A stretch of 64,000 bases of DNA from assembly GCF_008312935.1 (NCBI RefSeq), contig NZ_VSZO01000010.1, forward strand, positions 62,001 through 126,000, in the 5' to 3' direction. How positions within the stretch are numbered: the stretch's first letter is position 1; every line of letters begins with the position of its first letter. The notes below the pieces were generated by a model. That model did no database searches. It had not been told where the DNA came from and saw only the letters and a program-made list of their open reading frames with translations. A program made the position numbers and the translations under genes. This document shows, piece by piece, positions 19,175 to 27,198 of this stretch. This DNA is from Roseiconus lacunae (lineage in GTDB: Bacteria; Planctomycetota; Planctomycetia; Pirellulales; Pirellulaceae).

Positions 19175-20410
19175 ATGGCCATCACGAACAAACTCCCCGT
19201 CACTGTCCTTTCTGGATTCCTTGGCGCGGGGAAAACCACGCTTCTCAATCATGTGCTGACTAACCGCGCCGGATTGCGTGTCGCGGTGATCGTCAACGAC
19301 ATGAGCGAAGTCAATATTGACGCCCAGTTGGTTGCCGGCGGAGACGCCGCCTTGAGCCGGACCGACGAGAAACTGGTGGAGATGACCAACGGTTGTATCT
19401 GCTGCACCCTCCGTGAAGACCTGCTACTGGAAGTAGCGAATCTGGCCAGGGAAGGCCGTTTCGATTATTTGCTCATCGAATCGACCGGGATTTCAGAACC
19501 CGCACCGGTCGCAGACACCTTCACATTTGCGATTGGGAACGGAGTCGCCCTTTCAGAGATCGCGGAACTGGACACGATGGTCACCGTCGTCGACGCCGCT
19601 AACTTCTTGGACGATCTTCGCATCGGAAATGATCTCCACAGCGTCGGACAAGCCGCCGACGAAAACGACCCACGAACTGTCGCTGACCTGCTAACCGAAC
19701 AAGTGGAGTTCGCAAATGTCATCGTCTTTAATAAGACCGATTTGGTCGATAAGGATACCCTCGGTTCACTCGAGGCTTTCGTCGAACAACTGAACCCTCA
19801 TGCGTTAAAACTCCGTTCTTCGTTTGGCAACGTCGAACCGACGAGAATCATGGGGACGGGACGATTCGATTTCGAGGTCGCAAAACAGAGCAAGGGATGG
19901 CAGCTAACTCTCCGCGATGACGGCGCCAGCGAAGTCGAAGAATACGGCGTAAATAGCTTCGTTTACCGCGCCCGTCGCCCGTTTCATCCACGGCGTTTCT
20001 TCGATCGCCTAAGCCAAGACTGGAGAGGTGTGCTTCGCAGCAAAGGCTTTTTCTGGTTGGCCAGTCGGCTCGGTAAGATCGGTATCTGGTCGCAAGCCGG
20101 CCGCGTCGCTCGACTCGACTTCGGCGGATTCTGGTGGGCGGCGATCCCCAGAGAACATTGGCCGGATGTCGACTCGATTCGAGCTGAAATCAAACGACGA
20201 TGGAACGACGAAGTCGGAGACTGTCGCCAAGAGCTGGTCTTTATCGGAATCGGAATGGACGAGCTCGAACTCTACGATTCGCTTCAAGCATGCCTACTTA
20301 CAGATGCCGAGATGGCTGCCGGGATCGAGTCATGGAAAACGTTGGACGATCCGTTCCCTCTGTGGAACATCACACTCGACGATGTCCTTGCCGCTTCGAC
20401 GGCTCCGTAG
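19175..20410 (+). CDS. COG0523 (CobW/ZigA-type) G3E GTPase, probable metallochaperone
   Basis: A 411-residue G3E-family protein. The Walker A motif GFLGAGKTT is at residues 14-22, the metal-binding GCICC (CxCC) at 73-77, the ESTG switch follows, and NKTD is the guanine-recognition motif. The long C-terminal CobW_C domain (from about [20 protein letters not shown]) matches the roughly 400-residue subgroup typified by ZigA and Bacillus YciC/ZagA. Those members are zinc-linked and often under Zur control. It would use GTP hydrolysis to deliver metal to client proteins. It begins only 36 bases after the giant anchor-M gene, suggesting one transcript. The thioredoxin-like and second anchor-M genes follow. 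Zinc is the likeliest metal, but cobalt or another metal cannot be excluded from sequence. Confidence 0.9.
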   Translation: MAITNKLPVTVLSGFLGAGKTTLLNHVLTNRAGLRVAVIVNDMSEVNIDAQLVAGGDAALSRTDEKLVEMTNGCICCTLREDLLLEVANLAREGRFDYLLIESTGISEPAPVADTFTFAIGNGVALSEIAELDTMVTVVDAANFLDDLRIGNDLHSVGQAADENDPRTVADLLTEQVEFANVIVFNKTDLVDKDTLGSLEAFVEQLNPHALKLRSSFGNVEPTRIMGTGRFDFEVAKQSKGWQLTLRDDGASEVEEYGVNSFVYRARRPFHPRRFFDRLSQDWRGVLRSKGFFWLASRLGKIGIWSQAGRVARLDFGGFWWAAIPREHWPDVDSIRAEIKRRWNDEVGDCRQELVFIGIGMDELELYDSLQACLLTDAEMAAGIESWKTLDDPFPLWNITLDDVLAASTAP

Positions 20411-20539
20411 TTCTCCCGCTAGATTAAATGTTTAGCTTCAATCACCAACCGGCGGGCTGTCGCCTCCATTATTACACTGACACCGTACGAAGACGATTCG
20501 GTTCATGCTAGTCTCAAAGAGTAACCAAACACTGGTCCA

Positions 20540-20551
20540 ATGGTGCACCAT
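20540..20551. promoter_or_regulatory. Perfect 12-base palindrome upstream of the thioredoxin-like gene
   Basis: ATGGTGCACCAT is a complete palindrome ending five bases before the ribosome-binding site GAGAGG of the next gene. A palindrome in this position could be an operator. It shares the central TGCA with the other two candidate sites near the Fur-type gene, but it is short and could be chance. Confidence 0.3.
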
Positions 20552-20568
20552 GATTCGAGAGGTCCCAC

Positions 20569-21054
20569 ATGATAGTTTTTAGCTTGATGAGACACCCCAT
20601 GATCAGTGACTTGGACAGGTTTATTGGGAGAGCACGAGCGATCATTGCGACTGGGTTATTCACCGTAGCCGTCGGTTGTGGCGTTCCGCCGGGGAGTCAA
20701 TCTGAGATCGATTCGATCGAAAGTCTTCCGGTTGTCAGCGGAAGCGAACTACAGACATACCTTCAATCGAGCGATTCACCGGTACTTGTCGAGTTCGGTG
20801 TCGACTTCAATTGCTCTCGGTGTGTGCAAACCAAAAGCGACGTCGTACGGTTGCGTGAATCACTCAAAGGCACGGTCGATGTCATCCGTGTCGACTTCAA
20901 TACCAACGTGCAGTTGGTGTCGCAACTCGGTGGTTCGATTTGCCCCACATACGTGCTTTTCGATCAACAAACGCCCGTCCTTACTCGCAGTTTCCCGGTA
21001 TCGATCGATCTACTTGAGGGAGAAATCCTTAGGCAGTCTGAAACGCAGCAGTAA
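20569..21054 (+). CDS. Thioredoxin-like lipoprotein
   Basis: A 161-residue protein with an N-terminal hydrophobic segment ending in the lipobox TVAVGC (Cys near residue 37), so it is probably a membrane-attached lipoprotein. A thioredoxin-fold domain follows: VLVEFGVDFNCSRC contains the CxxC redox pair (CSRC), and GGSICPTYVLF provides the cis-proline loop. It should reduce disulfides or handle thiols outside the cytoplasm. The start at 20569 is supported by GAGAGG seven bases upstream, although internal ATGs at 20587 and 20599 exist. It sits between the COG0523 GTPase and a PEP-CTERM anchor-M protein. It may keep metal-binding cysteines or histidine-rich partners in working order, but that is inference. 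Confidence 0.8.
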   Translation: MIVFSLMRHPMISDLDRFIGRARAIIATGLFTVAVGCGVPPGSQSEIDSIESLPVVSGSELQTYLQSSDSPVLVEFGVDFNCSRCVQTKSDVVRLRESLKGTVDVIRVDFNTNVQLVSQLGGSICPTYVLFDQQTPVLTRSFPVSIDLLEGEILRQSETQQ

Positions 21055-21106
21055 TGACGCCTTGCGACGTAAATGAAAAACACACTGGACCACTTCGCAA
21101 CTGACC

Positions 21107-22018
21107 ATGACGTCGATCGATCCCCGATCAACCTGTAACCGACTACTTCAAACCAACGGTTTCCCAATGCCTCCCAGTCGATGGAATATGCCCGCGTTGC
21201 TCATCGTGACTCTGCTCGCGACAGAGCTACTCGTGATGGACCGGCTTGCCCCCGCTGTTGCCTATGGGCAATTCACTGATTTCTATACTGCTGGCCATGC
21301 TGATCTCGGGATCGAGTACAACGCGAGCCTTCAGGAATTCGAAACGCACCTACACGTCGGGAGAAACGCGATTGTCAATGGTGTCCCTTTAGTTGCCGAG
21401 ACCGTGTACGATCTCGAGACAACCTTAGTAACCTCCGACGGCTTCGCTCAAAGACCCGATGACAGCGGTCTCGGTTTTGCATTTGCTCCACTGGGCATCG
21501 AGACAGGGGAACATTTTTGGTGGTTGCCACAGAACTATTTCGACGCCGTCTCCGGCGGAGACGATGGTCTTCCACACCTAGGCTGGTCGGCAAATGCGGC
21601 AGGAACCTTCGTAGACGATCAGTTAACATTGGCGCTTGTTGATGTCATGTCGCCCTCGGGAATCGGACTCTATTCTCTGTGGAGCAACAGTGGCATCTCC
21701 GCAAACTTCGTCCACGCAAACTTTGACGGCATCGACGCTAGCGACGCACTGACCCTCGCGACATCGGGGCACGACCACTTCAATTTGGCTTTTGCCGATC
21801 CCAACGGCCTCACGGCAGCCGAGGGTCTTTGGACCATTACTTATGGCGTCGAAGGCGAATTGCTAACCGGAGAAACAATCTCCAGCACATTTCGAGTCAA
21901 TTACTGGATCGGAAACGGCTCTCCGGTTCCCGAACCGTCTTTTGCGCTCGCTTTCGTCGGTCTGGCAATGGCAGCAATGGTACCGAGAAAAAGAAGACAT
22001 CCTCGGCATAGGCGTTAA
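21107..22018 (+). CDS. Choice-of-anchor M domain protein with PEP-CTERM tail
   Basis: A 303-residue exported protein. A signal-like hydrophobic stretch (ALLIVTLLATELLVM) precedes the mature part, which starts around QFTDFYTAGHADLGIEYN. That GHADLGI opening, a WWLPQNYF segment and SGHDHFNLAFADP are the same landmarks seen in both anchor-M domains of the 2249-residue protein. The C-terminus has VPEPSFALAFVGLAMAAM followed by Arg/Lys-rich residues, a PEP-CTERM sorting signal processed by exosortase-type systems. It is likely a small surface-bound metal-binding protein. It starts 52 bases after the thioredoxin-like gene and may share its transcript. An ATG at 21167 is a possible shorter start that still keeps the signal sequence. 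Confidence 0.83.
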   Translation: MTSIDPRSTCNRLLQTNGFPMPPSRWNMPALLIVTLLATELLVMDRLAPAVAYGQFTDFYTAGHADLGIEYNASLQEFETHLHVGRNAIVNGVPLVAETVYDLETTLVTSDGFAQRPDDSGLGFAFAPLGIETGEHFWWLPQNYFDAVSGGDDGLPHLGWSANAAGTFVDDQLTLALVDVMSPSGIGLYSLWSNSGISANFVHANFDGIDASDALTLATSGHDHFNLAFADPNGLTAAEGLWTITYGVEGELLTGETISSTFRVNYWIGNGSPVPEPSFALAFVGLAMAAMVPRKRRHPRHRR

Positions 22019-22121
22019 TCGACAACGCCTTGCACGAACCAATGCCTGACCGGCGTCAAGCCGGACCGATAGCGTTTCTCAACAGAGACAAATCAGTTAG
22101 CGTTCGCCACGATTTCGATGC

Positions 22122-22155
22122 GATGACCGTGGCTAACGCCCTTCGGCGATGAGCC
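22122..22155 (-). repeat. Copy 2 of a dispersed intergenic repeat
   Basis: Reads GGCTCATCGCCGAAGGGCG and on to ACGGTCATC on the minus strand, closely resembling 2947-2980 in opposite orientation. It lies in the gap between the anchor-M PEP-CTERM gene and the convergent HEAT-repeat gene. A role in ending transcription on both sides is possible but unproven. Confidence 0.4.
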
Positions 22156-22304
22156 GAACCAAGACATCGGTCCAGGCAAAGTCCTAGGGGCCTATCGATT
22201 CTCAGATTTGGCCTCTTCTAATATCGCCTTCTGCTCCGCAAAAGTTGCGTTGAGGGATCCTGCTTTTGTGGAGCGAAAGGCGACAATAGAGAACCACTAG
22301 ACTT

Positions 22305-23684
22305 CTAGGCTCCGCGCCGTATTTGGACGATTTGCTGAGGAACCTTCTGCAAAACTCCGATCGCGATCGGTAGATGTTCGGGGCTGTCTTGCAACAACAT
22401 TTGGAAATGCGATTGTGGGTCATCAAGCCATCGTTTGTATGCCGCTACGAAGAGATCAACAAACTCGTAGTCACAAGATCGCAGCGCACGAACAAAACAT
22501 CTATCCAATGCCTTAAGAATGTGGTCCGGGATGGCAGTGAGTGTTGCGAGGGCGTACACACTGGCAAAAACAAGATGCTTCTGATTCGCCTCCAACATCA
22601 TTGCCGCCGATTCGACGGTCGACTCATCCAGTTCGCCTAATCGCGCGACGGTACACAGTGTCTTCGCACGAACTTCGTCATCACGGTGCTCCGCTAAATG
22701 ACGCAACTGGCGAATTACTGGTTCACTGACCTTCGCCTGCCGATCAATCCCCAATCGTTCAATTGCTGCAATCGCGTGAAGCATGATCGCTCGATTTGGA
22801 GATCGCAACTTATCGAGCAGCAGTGATACCTGCCGATCATCTAAGTTGCCCGGGCAATCCAGATGTCTGATCGCGACCACTTGCTTTGACACGGATGAAC
22901 TGGACGCCAGTTGCCACCATTCGCGTTGCGATTGCCCCAACAAGAATTGCTTCTGCTGAGGTTGAAAAAACGAATCGTTCGTCTTCAGCAAGAATTTCAG
23001 AGAGTTCCGTATTGGGCGTTTGAGTTCGCTGGGCAAATCATTCAGCCACTCGGGAGTCGTATCACCTCGAGCCCACGCCGCCAACGCGTTGACATACGCA
23101 AGTGATTGACAGTCAAGGAATGGGCGTGGAGAGACATCCCACTGTGTTGAATCCCAGTACTTCGCCTGTTTCTTGACGAGGCTCACATGATTGCGGATCG
23201 CCCCGAGTCCCGTCGCAACCACGGCGAGTTCGACTCGTTCGGGATGGCTTGCCGAACCGAAATTGCTTTGGTGGAGCAGGTCGCAGACGACACCATTGAT
23301 CAGTGCGGCCAGCCCCATCAGAGGATCGCTGTCGATCTCCATCTCAAGCGTAATCGATCGGTTGGACGCTTCGTAGTGTCCCGCCAGACCGCTAGGGCCA
23401 CTGCAATTTCCACCTCCGCAACCACCGCTGCTGCAAGAACTCTGACTCTGCTGAGGTACGACTCGTAACTGAATCCCTCCGACGTCGTGTTTCAGATGGT
23501 CTCCCAAATGCTCGATCACATGCTGCGGGTTCTTTTCAGATTCGTACAAGTCTGACAATGACTTCCGGCTCAATACTGGAAGTGTCAAACGATCGAAGCC
23601 GACACATTCGGCGATCTGCTGAAGGTGAAACTCGATCCGCGACTTTTCGGCGTCGGACAAATTTGCTTTCAGCTTGAAGAACAC
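22305..23684 (-). CDS. HEAT-repeat protein with Cys/Gly-rich insert, function unknown
   Basis: A 459-residue soluble protein. The first 85 residues (MFFKLKANLSDAEKSRIEFHLQQIAECVGFDRL) have no recognised family. A short insert near residues 83-97, SSCSSGGCGGGNC, offers three closely spaced cysteines and resembles metal-binding Cys/Gly clusters. A helical middle part follows. The C-terminal third contains repeated helix pairs with HEAT character: LLDKLRSPNRAIMLHAIAAIERLG, then LRHLAEHRDDEVRAKTLCTVARLGE, then ASVYALATLTAIPDHI. HEAT repeats usually act as protein-binding scaffolds. There is no signal peptide, so it is probably cytoplasmic. It is convergent with the anchor-M PEP-CTERM gene. Confidence 0.72.
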   Translation of the reverse strand: MFFKLKANLSDAEKSRIEFHLQQIAECVGFDRLTLPVLSRKSLSDLYESEKNPQHVIEHLGDHLKHDVGGIQLRVVPQQSQSSCSSGGCGGGNCSGPSGLAGHYEASNRSITLEMEIDSDPLMGLAALINGVVCDLLHQSNFGSASHPERVELAVVATGLGAIRNHVSLVKKQAKYWDSTQWDVSPRPFLDCQSLAYVNALAAWARGDTTPEWLNDLPSELKRPIRNSLKFLLKTNDSFFQPQQKQFLLGQSQREWWQLASSSSVSKQVVAIRHLDCPGNLDDRQVSLLLDKLRSPNRAIMLHAIAAIERLGIDRQAKVSEPVIRQLRHLAEHRDDEVRAKTLCTVARLGELDESTVESAAMMLEANQKHLVFASVYALATLTAIPDHILKALDRCFVRALRSCDYEFVDLFVAAYKRWLDDPQSHFQMLLQDSPEHLPIAIGVLQKVPQQIVQIRRGA

Positions 23685-24130
23685 GATAAATCACCTCGAA
23701 GTTGTGCAAGTTTCACGGAGCCGATGGAGACGTTGAATGACCATCAGCGTACAGAAACTCCAGTCCTCGAGCAGCGCCAATTTTAGTTGCGTCGTCGCAC
23801 CGGTCCCCCCACGATGACATCCAATCCTCAGTATGACGACCAGTCAGGAAACAGCGATCTCGCACACATCGTTGCGAATCACCGAACGCAGCAGTGTGAT
23901 TTTGACCGATCGTCACGCTCACGTTTTATCGGTCGGTAGAAAGCCTCAACGAAACGCCCCTTGCCGCTTCCCCTTGATCAAGCTTTTAGGGTCAGCTTGT
24001 CAGCCGGCGGCGGTCAGCCCCGGTTGTTGCACGGAATTCGTAGCGTACGCCAGTCGGTTAATCCAGATTTCGCCTTTTGACGAAGCATTCGGTCTACCTC
24101 ACCTTTTTGGAAGTAACCTTTGATCGATCG
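23685..24130. other. Intergenic region without recognised genes
   Basis: About 446 bases between two leftward genes. Short frames on both strands lack family motifs. It should contain the promoter of the HEAT-repeat gene. No T-tract terminator was recognised. Confidence 0.4.
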
Positions 24131-25627
24131 TTATTCTTGGCTTTGGAACTGAGAATCGTTTGGGTCACCATTTTTCCAAAGCACAATCTTTTTGACATCG
24201 TTGCTTGATTCGGGACCGTCTGTGCTACGACCTCGTATGACGTCCTCGGTTAACAGACGCAGCAGACGTTCAGCCTGCGAAGCATGGGTCGGATACAAAT
24301 TTTGCTGCTCACCGGCATCCGCCTCCAAGTTGTAAAGCTGCGCGACCGGCGCATCCTCAGGGACCTGCCCTTCTTTCGGTGACGTCCAGCCTCCTGATCC
24401 CTTCGCAAGACTCAGTTTCCATTTTCCCGTTCGGTAGGCAAAGTAACCCTGGACCGAATGATGGATCACACCGTTTCGGGTTGATTCGATCGACCGGCCG
24501 AAGAGCGCAGGTAAGAAACTAACGCTATCTTCGCATGTCCCATGAGGGATTTCTTTGTCGACCAGGTCGGCGACCGTCGCGAACAAGTCGGTCAGACAGA
24601 TCAGTTGATGACATTGTGAGCCTGATGAAATCTTTCCAGGCCAGCGTACGATAAACGGAATACGGTGACCTCCGTCCCAGATATCGGCCTTGGATCCTCG
24701 CATGTGGGCGCTGACGAGATGACCTTGTTGGGCAAGCTCAGGGATGCCGGCGGCTTTCGAACAGCCATTGTCACTGGTAAAGATCAGCAACGTGTCGTCG
24801 GCCATACCGTTTCGAGACAATGCTTTGGAGACCTCGCCGACCACGTTGTCAGTCTGCATGACGAAGTCACCGTAACTGCCGAGCCCACTTTTGCCTTGCC
24901 ACTCAGAAGTCGGAACGATCGGCGTGTGCGGTGACCCGAGTGGTAAGTAGAGAAAGAACGGGGCGTCCTTCCCAGAGCGAGAATCGATGTACTCAACCGC
25001 CTTTCGCGTCAGGCGCGGCAACATATTGATCTCGTCATCGTGTTCGATCACGACGTCATCTTCGATCACCGCCTTCATGTTTCGGGCGTGGTGAAATCCG
25101 TGGTAGTAATCAAAACCACGATGGATCGGCCCATCAGGAATCTTCGCACCGACGGGCGGTATTTTGTGCTTCTTCTGCTTGTATGCTTCACCAGTTTTTG
25201 GATCCAGGTATTCAAAATCCAGATGCCACTTGCCAATGACGGCCGTCGCGTAACCTTGCTCTTTCAAAAAGCCGGCAACGGTCATCCGATCGGCATCGAT
25301 TAAACTTGGAGCAAACCCAGTCACGACACCCTTTTGCAAACGGGTTCGCCAACTGTATCGACCTGTCATGATTCCATACCGTGTCGGCGAACAAACAGAC
25401 GATCCTGAATGTGCGTCAGTAAAGATCATTCCTTCACTGGCCAGTCGATCTGCATGTGGCGTCGGAATTTTGCTTGTCTCCGGGGCGAGGCATCGCACGT
25501 CCCCATACCCCAGGTCATCACAAATGACGTAAACGATGTTGGGTTGTTCAGCGACGACGGACTGCCCGGTGATCACCATGCAGTGGATGATCGCCCCGAG
25601 AAGCGATGCTTTGAATGTTGGTACCAT
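24131..25627 (-). CDS. Exported sulfatase (arylsulfatase A type)
   Basis: A 498-residue protein with an N-terminal export signal (about residues 1-26, ending VVAEQ). The catalytic motif CSPTR is at residues 79-83, followed by YGIMTGR. This is the C-x-P-x-R signature in which Cys is converted to formylglycine. Metal ligands include the DD of ICDDLGYGD near residues 37-38 and the later TSDNG segment. GKWHL and SPHTP are further family landmarks. It would remove sulfate esters from polysaccharides outside the cytoplasm, in keeping with the many sulfatases known in marine planctomycetes. The natural substrate cannot be read. It diverges from the ThuA-like and second sulfatase genes, suggesting one sulfated-glycan locus. 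Confidence 0.93.
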   Translation of the reverse strand: MVPTFKASLLGAIIHCMVITGQSVVAEQPNIVYVICDDLGYGDVRCLAPETSKIPTPHADRLASEGMIFTDAHSGSSVCSPTRYGIMTGRYSWRTRLQKGVVTGFAPSLIDADRMTVAGFLKEQGYATAVIGKWHLDFEYLDPKTGEAYKQKKHKIPPVGAKIPDGPIHRGFDYYHGFHHARNMKAVIEDDVVIEHDDEINMLPRLTRKAVEYIDSRSGKDAPFFLYLPLGSPHTPIVPTSEWQGKSGLGSYGDFVMQTDNVVGEVSKALSRNGMADDTLLIFTSDNGCSKAAGIPELAQQGHLVSAHMRGSKADIWDGGHRIPFIVRWPGKISSGSQCHQLICLTDLFATVADLVDKEIPHGTCEDSVSFLPALFGRSIESTRNGVIHHSVQGYFAYRTGKWKLSLAKGSGGWTSPKEGQVPEDAPVAQLYNLEADAGEQQNLYPTHASQAERLLRLLTEDVIRGRSTDGPESSNDVKKIVLWKNGDPNDSQFQSQE

Positions 25628-26013
25628 TGGTTACCCTGATAATTTTTTGCCGACCGGAGAGGGCGTTGCTGCTTTGTTTAGAATTGCCATTAACGGAGAT
25701 CATAAATCATCGACGGCAGGCGTGTGGCTTTCCTATTCGGTCAGACTCATTGCCTGACGTGTTCGATCATTTACCGAAGCTGAGGCCAACTGATTCCTGG
25801 TGCTGCATGTCCACTCAAGGTTCGGATCGACCATCAGCCGACAAGCGTTCGTTGCGGCGATTGTGGCGCAGCGGCGGGAAACACCAGAGGCCTGATCTCC
25901 ATGACCGATTCCAAGCATGCCAGACGGATCGCTGTTAAATTTTCAATAACAGTGTCACACTCGACATCGCCGCGACAACGTTTGATAGACATCTGCCTAT
26001 CTTTCGTTGCTAA
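25628..26013. other. Divergent promoter region between sulfatase and ThuA-like genes
   Basis: About 386 bases separating genes read in opposite directions, so both promoters should lie here. No convincing small gene, palindrome or promoter motif was recognised. Confidence 0.4.
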
Positions 26014-27129
26014 ATGTCCTTCGAACTGCCCATCCTAAGCTACCGCATGAACCCTACGTCGTGTTTTCCCCTGCCGCTCAGACTGACGACACTCGGCCTG
26101 CTGACGCTCGCACTTATCGGTTTCACCGGAGCCAATGAGTCGCATGGCCACGAACCGCTTGTCTACCAAGGATCAAACGGGCCGGGAAAGGGCAAGCACA
26201 TTGTGTTCATCGCCGGTGACCACGAATACCGGAGTGAGGAAACACTGCCCGCATTGGCACGAATTCTCGCGAAGCATCATGGTTTTAAGTGCACGGTTCT
26301 GTTCACGGTTGATCCGAAAACCGGTGAAATCGTTCCCGGCAACAATAACATTCCGGGACTGGAAGCACTTCAGTCCGCCGACCTAATGGTGAACTTCCTT
26401 CGGTTTCAGGACCTTCCTGATGACCAGATGCAACACATCGTCAACTACCTCGACCGCGCCGGCCCCGTGGCCGGTTTACGAACGGCCTCCCACGCCTTTC
26501 GAATTCCGAATGAGAGCAAGTTTTCCAAGTACTCCTATAAGTCAACCGAATCCGGATACGAAGGTGGGTTTGGGCGACAAGTCCTAGGCGAAACATGGGT
26601 CGGTCACTACGGCAAGAATCATGTGATGAGCACTCGTTTGGATTTAGTGTCAGAGCAAAAATCGCACCCGGTCCTGCGAGGTGTTGATTCGGCATGGGTG
26701 GTCGCCGGCGGTTACTGGGCCGACCCGATGCCCGGAAGCACCGTGCTTGCGATGGCTCAACCACTCGACGGCATGTCACCGGATTCGAAACCCGCCGCCG
26801 ACAAACCACCTTGCCCAGGAACATGGGTTCGAACCTACCATGGAAAGCAGGGCAAAGGCCGAGTGTACACGACGCTCTACGGTGCCTCAGAAGACATAGA
26901 GAATGAAGGTTTCCGCCGCATGTTCGTCAACGGCTGCTACTGGGCGATGGGTATGGAAGACGCCATCAATGCCGAGTTCGTTGTCGACTTGGTGGGCCCG
27001 TATCATCCGACGCCCTACAAGAACGGTGGGCACCGGCTGGGGATTAAACCGGCAGACTTGGCCGGCTTTGAAAGCCCGATCATGCCGACCGACCGACCTC
27101 TCTCCCAACGCAAGACCGACAAGCGATAA
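26014..27129 (+). CDS. Exported ThuA-like domain protein
   Basis: A 371-residue protein with an N-terminal signal (hydrophobic LTTLGLLTLALIGFTGA, cut near NESHG). The ThuA-like fold, a glutamine-amidotransferase-like alpha/beta domain, is indicated by KHIVFIAGDHEYRSEETLPALARIL, by ALQSADLMVNFLRFQDLPDDQM, by GLRTASHAF, and by the late segment GRVYTTLYGAS with FRRMFVNGCYWAMG. ThuA-like proteins are tied to sugar use in several bacteria, and in planctomycetes they are frequent among exported proteins. The activity is unproven. An ATG at 26047 (MNPTSCF) could be the real start and gives a more standard signal peptide. It precedes a sulfatase gene by 69 bases in the same direction, so a shared role in glycan breakdown is likely. 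Confidence 0.85.
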   Translation: MSFELPILSYRMNPTSCFPLPLRLTTLGLLTLALIGFTGANESHGHEPLVYQGSNGPGKGKHIVFIAGDHEYRSEETLPALARILAKHHGFKCTVLFTVDPKTGEIVPGNNNIPGLEALQSADLMVNFLRFQDLPDDQMQHIVNYLDRAGPVAGLRTASHAFRIPNESKFSKYSYKSTESGYEGGFGRQVLGETWVGHYGKNHVMSTRLDLVSEQKSHPVLRGVDSAWVVAGGYWADPMPGSTVLAMAQPLDGMSPDSKPAADKPPCPGTWVRTYHGKQGKGRVYTTLYGASEDIENEGFRRMFVNGCYWAMGMEDAINAEFVVDLVGPYHPTPYKNGGHRLGIKPADLAGFESPIMPTDRPLSQRKTDKR

Positions 27130-27198
27130 ACCGGCCGATCGAAAGTATTCAAATGCGATTTGGCAATCAAGCCGCCTTCCCACGATTGAAATCACCAC

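Noticed and set aside
6936..22018. Possible genomic island signature around the metal region
   Set aside because: No integrase, transposase, tRNA or flanking direct repeat was found, and the genes look planctomycete in style.
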